Positions 16,042 through 24,370 of a stretch of DNA of 64,000 nt are shown here, one piece after another (within the stretch, counting starts at the first letter, position 1; the number at the start of each line of letters is the position of its first letter). The DNA is taken from NCBI GenBank assembly GCA_017449975.1, contig JAFSYK010000044.1, positions 24,619 through 88,618 of the forward strand, in the 5' to 3' direction. The notes beneath the pieces were generated by a model. That model was not told the DNA's origin and searched no databases. It saw nothing but the letters and a program-made list of their open reading frames with translations. Position numbers and translations under genes: made by a program. Origin of the DNA: Bacteroidales bacterium. GTDB taxonomy: Bacteria; Bacteroidota; Bacteroidia; Bacteroidales; P3.

Positions 16042-17259
16042 TTATCGGGTTCTACCGGGATAAACCTTCAAGGCCTCTTCGAGGCACTTGATGGCGGCTT
16101 TCAGGTCGTCGATGCAGATGCAGTAGGTGATACGGGCCTGATGACGTCCGCGCTCGGGGTCGACATAGAAGCCGGTGGCGGGAGCCAGCATGACGGTGGC
16201 ACCGTTGTGGCTGAAGTCTGTCAGCAGCCACTGGCAGAACTTGTCGCTGTCGTCCACGGGCAGGTCGATGACGGTGTAGAAGGCACCCTTGGGCATGGGG
16301 CAGAAGCAGCCGGGAATCTTGTTGATGCCCTCGACCACCACGTTGCGGCGTGCCACATATTCAGCCTGCACCTTGTCGAAATACTCCTGCGGCGTGTTGA
16401 CGGCGGCCTCGGCGAAGATCTGGCCGAAGCTGGGGGGCGACAGACGGGCCTGTGCCAGACGCATGGCGATGGCGTAGACCTCGCTGTTGCGGGTCACGAG
16501 GCATCCCACACGGGCACCGCAAGCGCTGTAGCGTTTCGACACCGAGTCAAACAGGATGGTGTTGCGCTCCAGACCCTCGAGTTGCATGACGCTGAAGTGC
16601 TTGGCACCGTCGTAGCAGAACTCGCGGTACACCTCGTCGGCAAAGAGGTAGAGGTCGTATTTCTTCACCAGACCGGCCACCTTCAGCAGCTCCTCATGGG
16701 TGTAGAGGTAACCCGTGGGGTTGTTGGGGTTGCAGATCATGATGGCCTTGGTGTGCGGCGTGATGGCCTTCTCGAAATCCTCGATGGGCGGCAGGGCGAA
16801 GCCCGTCTTGATGTCGCTGGGGATGGTGACAATCTTGGCGTCGCACAGCTTGGCGAAAGTGTTGTAGTTGGTGTAGTAGGGTTCGGGGATGATGATTTCG
16901 TCGCCGGGGTTGAGGCAGACGGTGAAAGCCATCTGCAGCGCTTCGCTGCCGCCGGTGGTGACGAGCACCTGGTTGGGCGTCACGTCGATGCCGTGCTTGT
17001 GGTAGTAGTTGCACAGGGCGCGACGATAGCTCATGATACCGGCCGAGTGGCTGTATTCCAGCACACCGTTGCTCTCCGGAAGTTCGCGGGCGGTCTCGGC
17101 GAGGGCGGCCAGTGCGCCTTTGGGCGTTTCGATATCGGGTTGTCCAATGTTGAGGTGGTATACATGTACGCCGCGTTCTTTGGCGGCATCGGCGAAGGGC
17201 ACCAGTTTGCGGATGGCCGACTGGGGCAGCTCCATACCTTTATTGGAAATCTTGGGCAT
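16042..17259 (-). CDS. Class I/II PLP-dependent aminotransferase (aspartate aminotransferase-like)
   Basis: A 405-residue protein with the fold-type I signatures: NIGQPDIETP near the N-terminus, TTGGSEALQ phosphate-binding loop, NPNNPTG around residue 180, DEVYREF, and the PLP lysine K242 in SVSKRYSACGARVG. It should transfer amino groups between amino acids and 2-oxoacids in the cytoplasm; the exact substrate cannot be told from sequence. It starts at ATG 17259, about 50 bases after the DUF1573 stop, so both may be co-transcribed. Confidence 0.9.
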   Translation of the reverse strand: MPKISNKGMELPQSAIRKLVPFADAAKERGVHVYHLNIGQPDIETPKGALAALAETARELPESNGVLEYSHSAGIMSYRRALCNYYHKHGIDVTPNQVLVTTGGSEALQMAFTVCLNPGDEIIIPEPYYTNYNTFAKLCDAKIVTIPSDIKTGFALPPIEDFEKAITPHTKAIMICNPNNPTGYLYTHEELLKVAGLVKKYDLYLFADEVYREFCYDGAKHFSVMQLEGLERNTILFDSVSKRYSACGARVGCLVTRNSEVYAIAMRLAQARLSPPSFGQIFAEAAVNTPQEYFDKVQAEYVARRNVVVEGINKIPGCFCPMPKGAFYTVIDLPVDDSDKFCQWLLTDFSHNGATVMLAPATGFYVDPERGRHQARITYCICIDDLKAAIKCLEEALKVYPGRTR

Positions 17260-17309
17260 AATATTGTACTTGTTAGTATTGTTTCAGTAAAAGGGTTCGG
17301 CGCGGTCGT

Positions 17310-17720
17310 TTATTCGGGTTTCTTGACGTTGCCTTTGATTTTCAGCTGTACACGGGGGTTGTTGACAGCGTTCGAGGTCACCGTGATGGATTTGGTGAAG
17401 CCGCCCACGTTGTTGGTGTTGTACTTCACATCGATGGTGCCTTGCTGGCCCGGCATCACGGGTTTCTGCGTCCAAGAAGGTGTGGTGCAGCCGCAGCTGG
17501 CGCGCACATTCGAGAGGATAAGCGGCTCGTTGCCGGTGTTGGTGAAGGTGAACTCGCACTTGCCGTCGGCGCCCTTCTCGATGGTGCCGTAGTCATGAAC
17601 GAGCGACACAAATTGGATTTTGGGACCGTTGTTGGTGTCCTGTACTGTGGTAACATCCTGTGCATGGACAAAGGCCGATGCAAACAGAGCAAAGATGCTC
17701 AAAATGAATAACTTTTTCAT
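17310..17720 (-). CDS. DUF1573 family secreted protein
   Basis: Started at ATG 17720 the protein has 136 residues and a clear signal peptide (MKKLFILSIFALFASAFVHAQ); the frame extends upstream but only the ATG gives this signal. The mature part is an Ig-like beta sandwich of DUF1573 type: FVSLVHDYGTIEKGADGKCEFTFTNTGNEPL, the conserved SCGCTTP motif, then TIDVKYNTNNVGG and ITVTSNA. Members are widespread single-domain periplasmic or surface proteins of Bacteroidetes without assigned function. A TACCTTTGC box lies 44 bases upstream of the start. Confidence 0.85.
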   Translation of the reverse strand: MKKLFILSIFALFASAFVHAQDVTTVQDTNNGPKIQFVSLVHDYGTIEKGADGKCEFTFTNTGNEPLILSNVRASCGCTTPSWTQKPVMPGQQGTIDVKYNTNNVGGFTKSITVTSNAVNNPRVQLKIKGNVKKPE

Positions 17721-17764
17721 GGTGAAAAGATTGATATTGTTTTGCGTTTTTAGGTTCTGAACTT

Positions 17765-17773
17765 GCAAAGGTA
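17765..17773 (-). promoter_or_regulatory. -7 box for the DUF1573 gene
   Basis: The minus strand reads TACCTTTGC, matching TAnnTTTG, 44 bases before the ATG at 17720. No convincing TTTG -33 element is seen. Confidence 0.5.
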
Positions 17774-17878
17774 CTAAATAATTTTTGTTTGATGCCAATA
17801 CGTTGAGGTGTTGTTACGTTTTTTTGTGTTGGCAACGGTGGATTTATTGCAGTCGTTAAATTTATTTCTCTTCTTGCA

Positions 17879-17908
17879 GTTGCAATTTGGAAAAAAGATG
17901 TAACTTTG
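17879..17908 (+). promoter_or_regulatory. Probable promoter of the 2-oxoacid:ferredoxin oxidoreductase operon
   Basis: TAACTTTG at 17901-17908 fits the -7 consensus, and GTTG at 17879-17882 lies 18 bases before it as a near-consensus -33 element. The first gene starts at 17976. Confidence 0.55.
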
Positions 17909-17975
17909 CAGTCTCACTGTTTTGGGTGAGCATCGAAATGCCGATTTTATTATTAATCACATAAAACTCAAATCT

Positions 17976-18194
17976 ATGGCTTTTAAAGGACAAATCGTAA
18001 TCGATACCGAGCGCTGCAAAGGCTGCGGAGTCTGTGTACCCGTCTGCCCGATGAAGTGCATCGCGTTGTCGAAAAATGTAAACGGCAAAGGTTACAACTA
18101 CACCGAGACCGTGAACGACAGTTGCATTGGCTGCGCCAGCTGCGCAATGGTGTGCCCCGACGGCGTAATCTCTGTTTACAAGAAAAAAATCTAA
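17976..18194 (+). CDS. 2-oxoacid:ferredoxin oxidoreductase, ferredoxin (delta) subunit
   Basis: A 72-residue protein started at ATG 17976. It has two 4Fe-4S cluster motifs, CKGCGVCVPVCPMKC and CIGCASCAMVCP, in the usual CxxCxxCxxxC arrangement. It should carry electrons from the TPP subunit to an external ferredoxin. It is the first of four genes whose order (ferredoxin, alpha, beta, gamma) is the one common in Bacteroidales. Confidence 0.92.
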   Translation: MAFKGQIVIDTERCKGCGVCVPVCPMKCIALSKNVNGKGYNYTETVNDSCIGCASCAMVCPDGVISVYKKKI

Positions 18195-18198
18195 ATTA

Positions 18199-18295
18199 GT
18201 GACAAGTGAATAGTGAATCGTGAAGTGAAAGTCGGCGCCCCTGTGGAGCCCAATGAGAAAGTCTCGTCACTAATCACCAATCACTAATCACACAA
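18199..18295. repeat. Two oppositely oriented heptad arrays around a GC-rich core
   Basis: Four GTGAnnn units (18199-18226), a GC-rich core with GGCGCCCCTGTGGAGCCC (18233-18250), then four CACnnnn units of CACTAAT type (18268-18295). The right array read on the minus strand becomes GTG-words like the left one. It fills the spacer between the delta and alpha subunit genes. Confidence 0.8.
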
Positions 18296-18307
18296 AAAGA
18301 ACAAAGT

Positions 18308-19390
18308 ATGGCAAGAGAACTTCAACTGATGAAGGGCAACGAAGCTATTGCCCGCGCAATGATTGCCAGCGGTACGGACGGCTACTTCGGCTATCCTATC
18401 ACTCCGCAGTCGGAAGTAATGGAAACCTTAATGGCCGAGAAACCGTGGGAGACCACTGGTATGACTGTTCTGCAGGCCGAGAGCGAGGTCGCCTCGATCA
18501 ACATGGTTTACGGCGGTGCCGCCACCGGCAAGAAAGTCGCCACCTCGAGCTCCAGCCCCGGAATTTCGCTGATGCAGGAAGGCCTCACCTATCTGGCAGG
18601 TGCCGAAATCCCCTGCCTCATCGTCAACGTGATGCGCGGCGGCCCCGGTCTGGGTACCATCCAGCCTTCGCAGAGCGACTATTTCCAGAGCACCAAGGGC
18701 GGTGGTCACGGTGACTACCAGCTCTACACCCTGGCTCCCGCCAGCGTGCAGGAGATGTACGACTTCGTGTTCGACGCCTGGGACATCGCTTTCAAGTATC
18801 GCAACCCGGTTCTCATCCTCTCCGACGGTGCCATCGGACAGTGCATGGAAAAACTGTACACCCGTGACAATATGCCTCGCTGGACCGAGGAAGAGCGTCG
18901 CAAGAACGCTCCCTGGGGCACCTGGGGCAAACCCGCCAACCGCAACCACAACATCATCACCTCGCTCGAACTCGACTCCGCTCGTCAGGAGGTCTTCAAC
19001 CTGAAGCTCCAGAAGAAATACGACGAGATGAAAGAGAAAGAGGTTCGCTACGAGATGCTGAACTGCGAAGACGCCGAGTACATCATCGTGGCCTACGGTT
19101 CCAGCAGCCGTATCGCTATGAAGGCTATGCAGATGGCCCGCGAAAAGGGCATCAAGGTCGGCCTCTTCCGCCTCATCACCCTCTTCCCCTTCCCGACCAA
19201 ACAGCTGGCCGAGGTGGCTGCTCACGTAAAGGGTATCCTCTGCGTCGAGATGAGCGCCGGTCAGATGATCGAGGATGTGAAGCTTGCCACCAAGTGCGGT
19301 GTCAAGACTGAGCATTTCGGTCGTTTCGGTGGCATCATCCCCACCCCCGGCGAGGTCCTGGAGGCTCTGGAAAACAAAATCATTAAGTAA
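18308..19390 (+). CDS. vorB: 2-oxoacid:ferredoxin oxidoreductase, alpha subunit (VorB-like)
   Basis: A 360-residue protein with the family motifs: LMKGNEAIARAMIASGTDGYFGYPITPQSEVME, QAESEVASINMVYGGAATGKKVATSSSSPGISLMQEGL, and NVMRGGPGLGTIQPSQSDYFQSTKGGGHGDY. Length and motifs match the 3-methyl-2-oxobutanoate/2-oxoglutarate type alpha subunit, which with the beta subunit oxidises a 2-oxoacid to an acyl-CoA, reducing ferredoxin. Whether the substrate is branched-chain 2-oxoacids or 2-oxoglutarate is not decided by the sequence I can read. Confidence 0.9.
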   Translation: MARELQLMKGNEAIARAMIASGTDGYFGYPITPQSEVMETLMAEKPWETTGMTVLQAESEVASINMVYGGAATGKKVATSSSSPGISLMQEGLTYLAGAEIPCLIVNVMRGGPGLGTIQPSQSDYFQSTKGGGHGDYQLYTLAPASVQEMYDFVFDAWDIAFKYRNPVLILSDGAIGQCMEKLYTRDNMPRWTEEERRKNAPWGTWGKPANRNHNIITSLELDSARQEVFNLKLQKKYDEMKEKEVRYEMLNCEDAEYIIVAYGSSSRIAMKAMQMAREKGIKVGLFRLITLFPFPTKQLAEVAAHVKGILCVEMSAGQMIEDVKLATKCGVKTEHFGRFGGIIPTPGEVLEALENKIIK

Positions 19391-19434
19391 CATCCGACAG
19401 GTCTGACTAGTCCGACTAGTCTGACACGTCTGAC
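19390..19434. repeat. Nonad array, 5 units of TAGTCTGAC type
   Basis: Five 9-bp units ending in CCGAC or CTGAC fill most of the spacer between the alpha and beta subunit genes. Confidence 0.85.
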
Positions 19435-19450
19435 AAAACACAGAAAAACA

Positions 19451-20299
19451 ATGAATCAAGATATTGAAGCTCGCAAACAAGAGTTGCTGAAAGAGGGTTA
19501 CGAGGAGGTTTACACCCGTACCAAGGTGCTCACCGACGCCGTCATGCACTACTGCCCCGGTTGCGGTCACGGCACCACCCACCGTCTTGTCGCCGAAGTG
19601 ATCGACGAGATCGGCATTCAGGACCAAGTCGTCGGCGTCTCGCCCGTGGGATGCTCCGTGTTGGCCTATAACTATTTCGACGTTGACTTCCAGGAGGCCG
19701 CCCACGGTCGTGCACCCGCAGTGGCTACCGCTGTCAAGCGTCTCAACCCCGACACCTTTGTGTTCACCTATCAGGGCGACGGCGACCTCGCCGCTATCGG
19801 TACCGCCGAGACCATCCATGCCGCCAACCGTGGCGAGAACATCACCATGATCTTCGTCAACAACGGTATCTACGGTATGACCGGTGGCCAGATGGCCCCC
19901 ACCACGCTGGTCGGTATGAAGAGCGCCACCACGCCTTACGGCCGTCGCGTGGACCTCAACGGCTTCCCCCTCCGCATGACGGAGCTCCTCGCCACCCTGC
20001 CCGGCACCTACTACGTGACCCGTCAGAGCGTGCAGAACCCCGCCGCCGTGCGCAAGGCCAAAGCTGCTATCCGCAAGGCTTTCGAGAACCAGAAACTGAA
20101 AAAAGGTCTCAGCTTCGTCGAGATCCTCTCCAACTGCAACAGCGGCTGGAAGATGACCCCCGTGCAGGCCAACAAGTGGATGGAAGACAACATGATGCCC
20201 AACTATCCTATCGGCGACATCAAGGTCGACGGTAAGATTGCCGAAGGTATCGACGTCAACCGCCTGGTGCTGGATCACCCGTTAACTGTTCAGCAATAA
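19451..20299 (+). CDS. 2-oxoacid:ferredoxin oxidoreductase, beta (TPP-binding) subunit
   Basis: A 282-residue protein. It has the CPGCGHGTTHRLV cysteine motif near residue 36 and the TPP/Mg-binding motif GDGDLAAIGTAETIHAANRGENITMIFVNNGIYGMTGGQ (GDG ... NN). This is the catalytic thiamine subunit of the complex. It starts 60 bases after the alpha subunit gene and ends 70 bases before the gamma subunit gene; both gaps are filled with nonad arrays. Confidence 0.92.
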   Translation: MNQDIEARKQELLKEGYEEVYTRTKVLTDAVMHYCPGCGHGTTHRLVAEVIDEIGIQDQVVGVSPVGCSVLAYNYFDVDFQEAAHGRAPAVATAVKRLNPDTFVFTYQGDGDLAAIGTAETIHAANRGENITMIFVNNGIYGMTGGQMAPTTLVGMKSATTPYGRRVDLNGFPLRMTELLATLPGTYYVTRQSVQNPAAVRKAKAAIRKAFENQKLKKGLSFVEILSNCNSGWKMTPVQANKWMEDNMMPNYPIGDIKVDGKIAEGIDVNRLVLDHPLTVQQ

Positions 20300-20301
20300 C
20301 T

Positions 20302-20346
20302 TATAAGTCCTATAAGGCCTATAAGTCCTATAGGTCCTATAAGTAT
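20302..20346. repeat. Nonad array, 5 units of TATAAGTCC type
   Basis: Five 9-bp units lie between the beta and gamma subunit genes. Confidence 0.85.
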
Positions 20347-20369
20347 CAAACAATCAAATAAAGAAAACA

Positions 20370-20921
20370 ATGACTGAAGAAATCATCATCGCCGGATTCG
20401 GAGGACAGGGTGTCCTCTCCATGGGCAAAATCCTTGCCTACTCCGGAGTCATGCAAGATAAAGAAGTCAGCTGGATGCCCAGCTACGGCCCCGAGATGCG
20501 CGGTGGCACCGCCAATGTGTCGGTCATCATCAGCGACGAGCGCATCAGCTCGCCCATCATCAACCAGTTCGACACGGCCATTATCCTCAACCAGCAGTCG
20601 CTCGACAAGTTCGAGGCCAGCGTGAAGCCCGGCGGTCTGCTCATCTTTGACCCCAACGGCATCACCCACGAGCCCACCCGCAAGGATATCAACATCTACA
20701 AGATCGCCGCTACGGCCAAGGCCCAGGAGCTCGGCATCAGCAAGGTGTTCAACATGGTTGTCCTCGGCGGTTTCCTGAAGCTGAAACCCATCGTCGACAA
20801 GCAGTATATCCACGAAGGTCTCGAGCACTCGCTGCCCCAGCGCCACTGGAACCTCATTCCCCAGAACGAGGAAGCCATCGAGATTGGCAAGGGTCTCATC
20901 GAGGCCGTCCAGGTTCTCTAA
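20370..20921 (+). CDS. 2-oxoacid:ferredoxin oxidoreductase, gamma subunit
   Basis: A 183-residue protein beginning TEEIIIAGFGGQGVLSMGKILAYSG, the glycine-rich start of the gamma family, followed by SWMPSYGPEMRGGTANVSVIISDERISSPI, also diagnostic. It completes the four-subunit enzyme. The operon is closed by the terminator at 20945. Confidence 0.92.
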   Translation: MTEEIIIAGFGGQGVLSMGKILAYSGVMQDKEVSWMPSYGPEMRGGTANVSVIISDERISSPIINQFDTAIILNQQSLDKFEASVKPGGLLIFDPNGITHEPTRKDINIYKIAATAKAQELGISKVFNMVVLGGFLKLKPIVDKQYIHEGLEHSLPQRHWNLIPQNEEAIEIGKGLIEAVQVL

Positions 20922-20944
20922 TGCATTCGTCGAATGAATAGCAG

Positions 20945-20983
20945 ACAGGGTGGTGCGTTGCTCTGACGCACTACCCTGTTTTT
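20945..20983 (+). terminator. Intrinsic terminator of the oxidoreductase operon
   Basis: Arms of 13 bases (20945-20957 and 20967-20979, one G-T pair) with a 9-base loop are followed by TTTTT. It ends only 6 bases before the ATG of the next gene. Confidence 0.85.
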
Positions 20984-20989
20984 ACTTTT

Positions 20990-21427
20990 ATGTCGCCGTC
21001 TCGTCACCGTCTGTCTGTCCTGTTGCCGCGCCTGTCGTTTGTGCTGGCGTGCGCCATCATCCTGCTGCATGTCGTCGTGCCCCATCACCACCACGACTGT
21101 GCGGAGGGCGTCGGACTGGTGTTCGAGAACGAGCTGGCATGTCATTGCCACGATGTGGGCGACGAGCCGGACGGCGATTCGGGTCGGTCGCACCACCCGC
21201 TGGATGGCTGCGGTCTGCAACATCTGTTGTCGCAACTGACGCTGGCGTCAGACGAGAAATGGGGCCACGCCTTGCTGGTCGCCTCGTTCTGTCTGCCCGC
21301 CGTCTTCGATGTCGTGGAGGATGGAGCGACCTATTGTGTGCGCATCCGTCCGTGCGGACCGCGTGTGACGCTGCCACCGGGCAGCCACGGGGCGCAGCCG
21401 CCGTTGCGCGCCCCTCCCGCTTGTTGA
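20990..21427 (+). CDS. DUF6769-like small His/Cys-containing exported protein
   Basis: A 145-residue protein with an N-terminal hydrophobic segment (LSVLLPRLSFVLACAIILLHVVV) followed by PHHHHD, CHCHD and SHHPLDGC, likely metal ligands. It resembles the DUF6769 family that precedes RND metal-efflux genes in Bacteroidetes; that name is from memory. Its start lies 6 bases after the preceding terminator, so it lacks room for its own promoter unless expressed by read-through or from inside the terminator region. It probably senses or buffers the metal exported by the downstream pump. Confidence 0.55.
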   Translation: MSPSRHRLSVLLPRLSFVLACAIILLHVVVPHHHHDCAEGVGLVFENELACHCHDVGDEPDGDSGRSHHPLDGCGLQHLLSQLTLASDEKWGHALLVASFCLPAVFDVVEDGATYCVRIRPCGPRVTLPPGSHGAQPPLRAPPAC

Positions 21428-21522
21428 ATAGCATGAATCGGAATGCCGATGGCCACCCCTCCCACTCAAGGCGGCGGTGTGGCGTTGGCGTTGTTCAGTC
21501 TGTTATTTAACAAGTGTTCATT

Positions 21523-23031
21523 ATGTCTCAACGATTTTTTTCTTTCCTATTGGCGGGCGCCATGGTGTGCGCGCTTGCCGCTTGTCGCCATCATCACGAC
21601 GAGCATGGGCATCACCACGATGCCGAGCATTATACCGCCTACACGGCCCACTACGAGCTGTATGCCGAGGCGGAACCCTTTATCGTCGGTCAGGAGGCGT
21701 CGCTGCTGCTGCATCTGACGCGGCTGACCGATTTCAAGCCGGTGGGCGACGCCAATATCGCGGTGCTGGTCGACGGTAAGGCCGTCGACGCTCACGCCCA
21801 CGCCGAGGAGACGCAGGGTCTCTACCACATTGCGCTGACGCCCCAGAAATCGGGCCACAGCCATCTGTCGCTGGTGGTCGGCCATCCCTACGCCACCGAC
21901 ACGGCGACGTTCCACCTCGATGTCTTCGCCTCGCATGAGGAGATGCACCACCACGAAGGACACCATCATCACCACAGCGAAGAGGAGCCCGCAGCCGACG
22001 GCATCACCTTCACCAAGGAGCAGAGCTGGCAGGTCGATTTTGCCACCGCTGTGGTGCGTCAGCAGCCCTTCGATGCCGTTATCCGTACCACGGCACAGAT
22101 ATTGCCCTCACAGGGCGACGAACGCGTCGTGACGGCCAAATCGTCGGGCATCGTCGTGCTCTCCCAGCCCAACTGGGTTGAAGGGTCGGCGGTGCGCGCC
22201 GGACAGCCGCTCTGCACCATAGAGAGCGCCGATATGGCCGACAACAACATGGTGGTGCGCCTGCAGCAGGCCGCCGCGGCCTACGAGGAGGCCAGTGCCA
22301 CCTACGAGCGGCAGCAGAAGCTGGCCGAGGACCGCATCGTGTCGCAGACCGAGCTCGACCGCAGCCGTTCCCGCTACGAGGAGGCGAAGGCGCTCTACGA
22401 GAGTCTGCGCCGCAACAGCACCGGCCGCGGCACCCAGGCGGTGTCGCCGATGGGCGGCTTCATCCGTGAAATCAACGTCCGCAACGGCTCCTACGTCGAG
22501 GCGGGGCAGCCGCTGATGGTCATCTCGCAGAACCGCGACCTGATGGTGCGCGCCGAGGTGCCGCCGCGCTACTACCCCCAGCTGCATCACATCACGTCGG
22601 CCCATTTCGCCCTGGGCGACAGCGTCTACACGCTCGACGACCTGCAGGGTACGCTGGTGGGCTACGGCCACTCCACCGAGGCGGCGTCGACGCTGATACC
22701 GGTGACCTTCCGTGTGCGCAACAGCGCGGGATGGGTGCCGGGCACCTTCCTCACCGCCTACATCCTCACCGCCTCCGACAGCGAGGTACTGTCGGTGCCC
22801 AACAGCGGCATCGTCGAGGAGATGGGCAACCACTTCGTCTTTGTGCAGCAGACCCCCGAGCGGTTCGAGAAGCGGCTCGTTACGCTGGGCGCCACCGACG
22901 GCCTCCGCACGGTGGTGGCGTCGGGTCTCCGCCCGGGAGAGCGCGTGGTGACCCGTGGCGCCGCCCTCGTCAAGATGGCGCAGGCCACGGCGACACTCGA
23001 CCCCCACGCCGGACATGTGCACAGTCATTAA
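21523..23031 (+). CDS. Periplasmic adaptor of a heavy-metal RND efflux system (CusB/CzcB-like lipoprotein)
   Basis: A 502-residue protein started at ATG 21523; a GTG nine bases upstream is also open. The signal ends in a lipobox (ALAAC), followed at once by RHHHDEHGHHHD. A second cluster (HHHEGHHHHHSEEE, about residues 145-160) and a terminal HAGHVHSH add more metal-binding capacity. The rest has the adaptor layout: a barrel-sandwich half (GIVVLSQPNWVEGSAVRAGQPLCTIES), a helical hairpin (AAAAYEEASATYERQQKLAEDRIVSQTELDRSR), and a C-terminal beta barrel. It should link the inner-membrane pump to the outer-membrane channel. Confidence 0.88.
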   Translation: MSQRFFSFLLAGAMVCALAACRHHHDEHGHHHDAEHYTAYTAHYELYAEAEPFIVGQEASLLLHLTRLTDFKPVGDANIAVLVDGKAVDAHAHAEETQGLYHIALTPQKSGHSHLSLVVGHPYATDTATFHLDVFASHEEMHHHEGHHHHHSEEEPAADGITFTKEQSWQVDFATAVVRQQPFDAVIRTTAQILPSQGDERVVTAKSSGIVVLSQPNWVEGSAVRAGQPLCTIESADMADNNMVVRLQQAAAAYEEASATYERQQKLAEDRIVSQTELDRSRSRYEEAKALYESLRRNSTGRGTQAVSPMGGFIREINVRNGSYVEAGQPLMVISQNRDLMVRAEVPPRYYPQLHHITSAHFALGDSVYTLDDLQGTLVGYGHSTEAASTLIPVTFRVRNSAGWVPGTFLTAYILTASDSEVLSVPNSGIVEEMGNHFVFVQQTPERFEKRLVTLGATDGLRTVVASGLRPGERVVTRGAALVKMAQATATLDPHAGHVHSH

Positions 23032-23044
23032 AAACCGCCGCCCT

Positions 23045-24226
23045 ATGAAGAAATATCTTGTCACGCTGTCGCTGGCGGTGCTCGTCAGCGCGTCAGCCGC
23101 CGCACAACATCATTATCAGCAGGTGCTCGACACGCTGCAGCGTCGCAGCACCGCTTACCTGGCCATACAGAAGGAGAAGTCGGCACGACAGTCCGAGACA
23201 ACGGCCACGCCGCTGCTGGCCGACCCCAGCGTCTCCTTCGACTACCTCTGGGCGTCGCGTACCGGCGAGGGCAACCGCTGGAGCGCCAGCCTCTCACAGG
23301 AGCTGCCGCTGCCGGGACGCTACAGCTCGATGCGCCGCATCCGCAGCCTGGCGGGCGACACCATCGAAGCGGGCTGGCTGCTGCAGCGGCAACGGTGGAT
23401 GCTGGAGATACAGCACCTCTGTGCCGAAATCGTCTACGCCAATATGCAGCTGGCACACTACGACCACTGTGTCGGCATCGCCCGCCAGGTGGCCGACGCC
23501 ATGTCGCGCCGCATGGAGCTGGGCGACTGTGGCATCATCGAATACAACCGCGCACAGCTGGAGCTGGTGGCGTTGCAGAACAGACAGCAGATGCTGCAGA
23601 CACAGCGCGACAGCCGTCTGCAGCAGCTGCGCACCTATAACGACAACGTCGCCGTGACGGTCGCCGACACGCTGTTTCCGGCGGTCGTGCTGCCTGCCGA
23701 CTTCTCGGCGTGGTACGACGAGGTGAGCCGTCAGGCTCCCGAACGTCGCATGGCGGCGATGCACACCGATCTGCACCACGAACAGTACCGCCTTACCTGC
23801 AAGGAGTCGCTGCCGGCCCTGACGGCTGGCGTCGTGGCCGAATACGAGGCCGACTGCCTCTTCCGCGGCGTGGCACTGGGTGTCAATATACCGCTGTGGA
23901 ACCGCCGCCGTCAGGTGAGCGGTGCCCGTCTGGCATGGCAGGCGTCGCAGCACGACGAGCAGCGCGTGCAAATGGAACTCTACGGCCGTCTGAGCCGGCT
24001 CTACGCACAGGTACAGACCCTGTCCGACGAGGTGCAGCGGCTCGCCGCGCAATGCGAGCGGTACGACAGCGAGGCGTTGCTGCTCAAATCGTTCCTGGCG
24101 GGCGAGATACCGCTGGAGTCCTATCTGCGACAGGTGGAGTTCTTCCACGACACCGAGATGGCCGTCATCGACGCCCGCTACGCCCTAGAATGCGCCTGGT
24201 TGGAGCTGATGTCTGTCACACTATAG
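23045..24226 (+). CDS. Outer-membrane efflux channel (TolC/CusC-like)
   Basis: A 393-residue protein started at ATG 23045 with the signal peptide MKKYLVTLSLAVLVSASAAAQ; the longer open frame upstream overlaps the adaptor gene and has no signal. Long helical stretches with recurring Q/R/L patterns (QHLCAEIVYANMQL, LGDCGIIEYNRAQLELVALQNRQQML) and SASLSQELPLPGRYSSM fit the TolC outer-membrane factor family. It lies 13 bases after the adaptor stop, consistent with one operon. Confidence 0.85.
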   Translation: MKKYLVTLSLAVLVSASAAAQHHYQQVLDTLQRRSTAYLAIQKEKSARQSETTATPLLADPSVSFDYLWASRTGEGNRWSASLSQELPLPGRYSSMRRIRSLAGDTIEAGWLLQRQRWMLEIQHLCAEIVYANMQLAHYDHCVGIARQVADAMSRRMELGDCGIIEYNRAQLELVALQNRQQMLQTQRDSRLQQLRTYNDNVAVTVADTLFPAVVLPADFSAWYDEVSRQAPERRMAAMHTDLHHEQYRLTCKESLPALTAGVVAEYEADCLFRGVALGVNIPLWNRRRQVSGARLAWQASQHDEQRVQMELYGRLSRLYAQVQTLSDEVQRLAAQCERYDSEALLLKSFLAGEIPLESYLRQVEFFHDTEMAVIDARYALECAWLELMSVTL

Positions 24227-24246
24227 GTAATTTTGGAGTTATAATG

Positions 24247-24270
24247 GAAGTTAAAGTTGAAGTTAAAGTG
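24247..24270. repeat. Short GAAGTTAAAGTn direct repeat
   Basis: Two 12-bp copies (readable as four 6-bp half units) in the 144-base spacer between the channel and pump genes. The 21-codon frame through it is not considered a gene. Confidence 0.55.
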
Positions 24271-24370
24271 GACGATACAACACTAATATCATGCGCGAAG
24301 CGGTCATAACTTCCTGCCAGCAACGCTGGTATAGCTCCCGATATCACTCCCTTCAAAAAATACAGAAATC

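Noticed and set aside
18428-20278. Minus-strand open frame across two oxidoreductase subunit genes
   Set aside because: It spans two real genes and their repeat-filled spacer; no recognisable domain.
24244-24309. A 21-codon frame in the spacer before the RND pump
   Set aside because: It is mostly the GAAGTTAAAGTn repeat and has no promoter or conserved feature.
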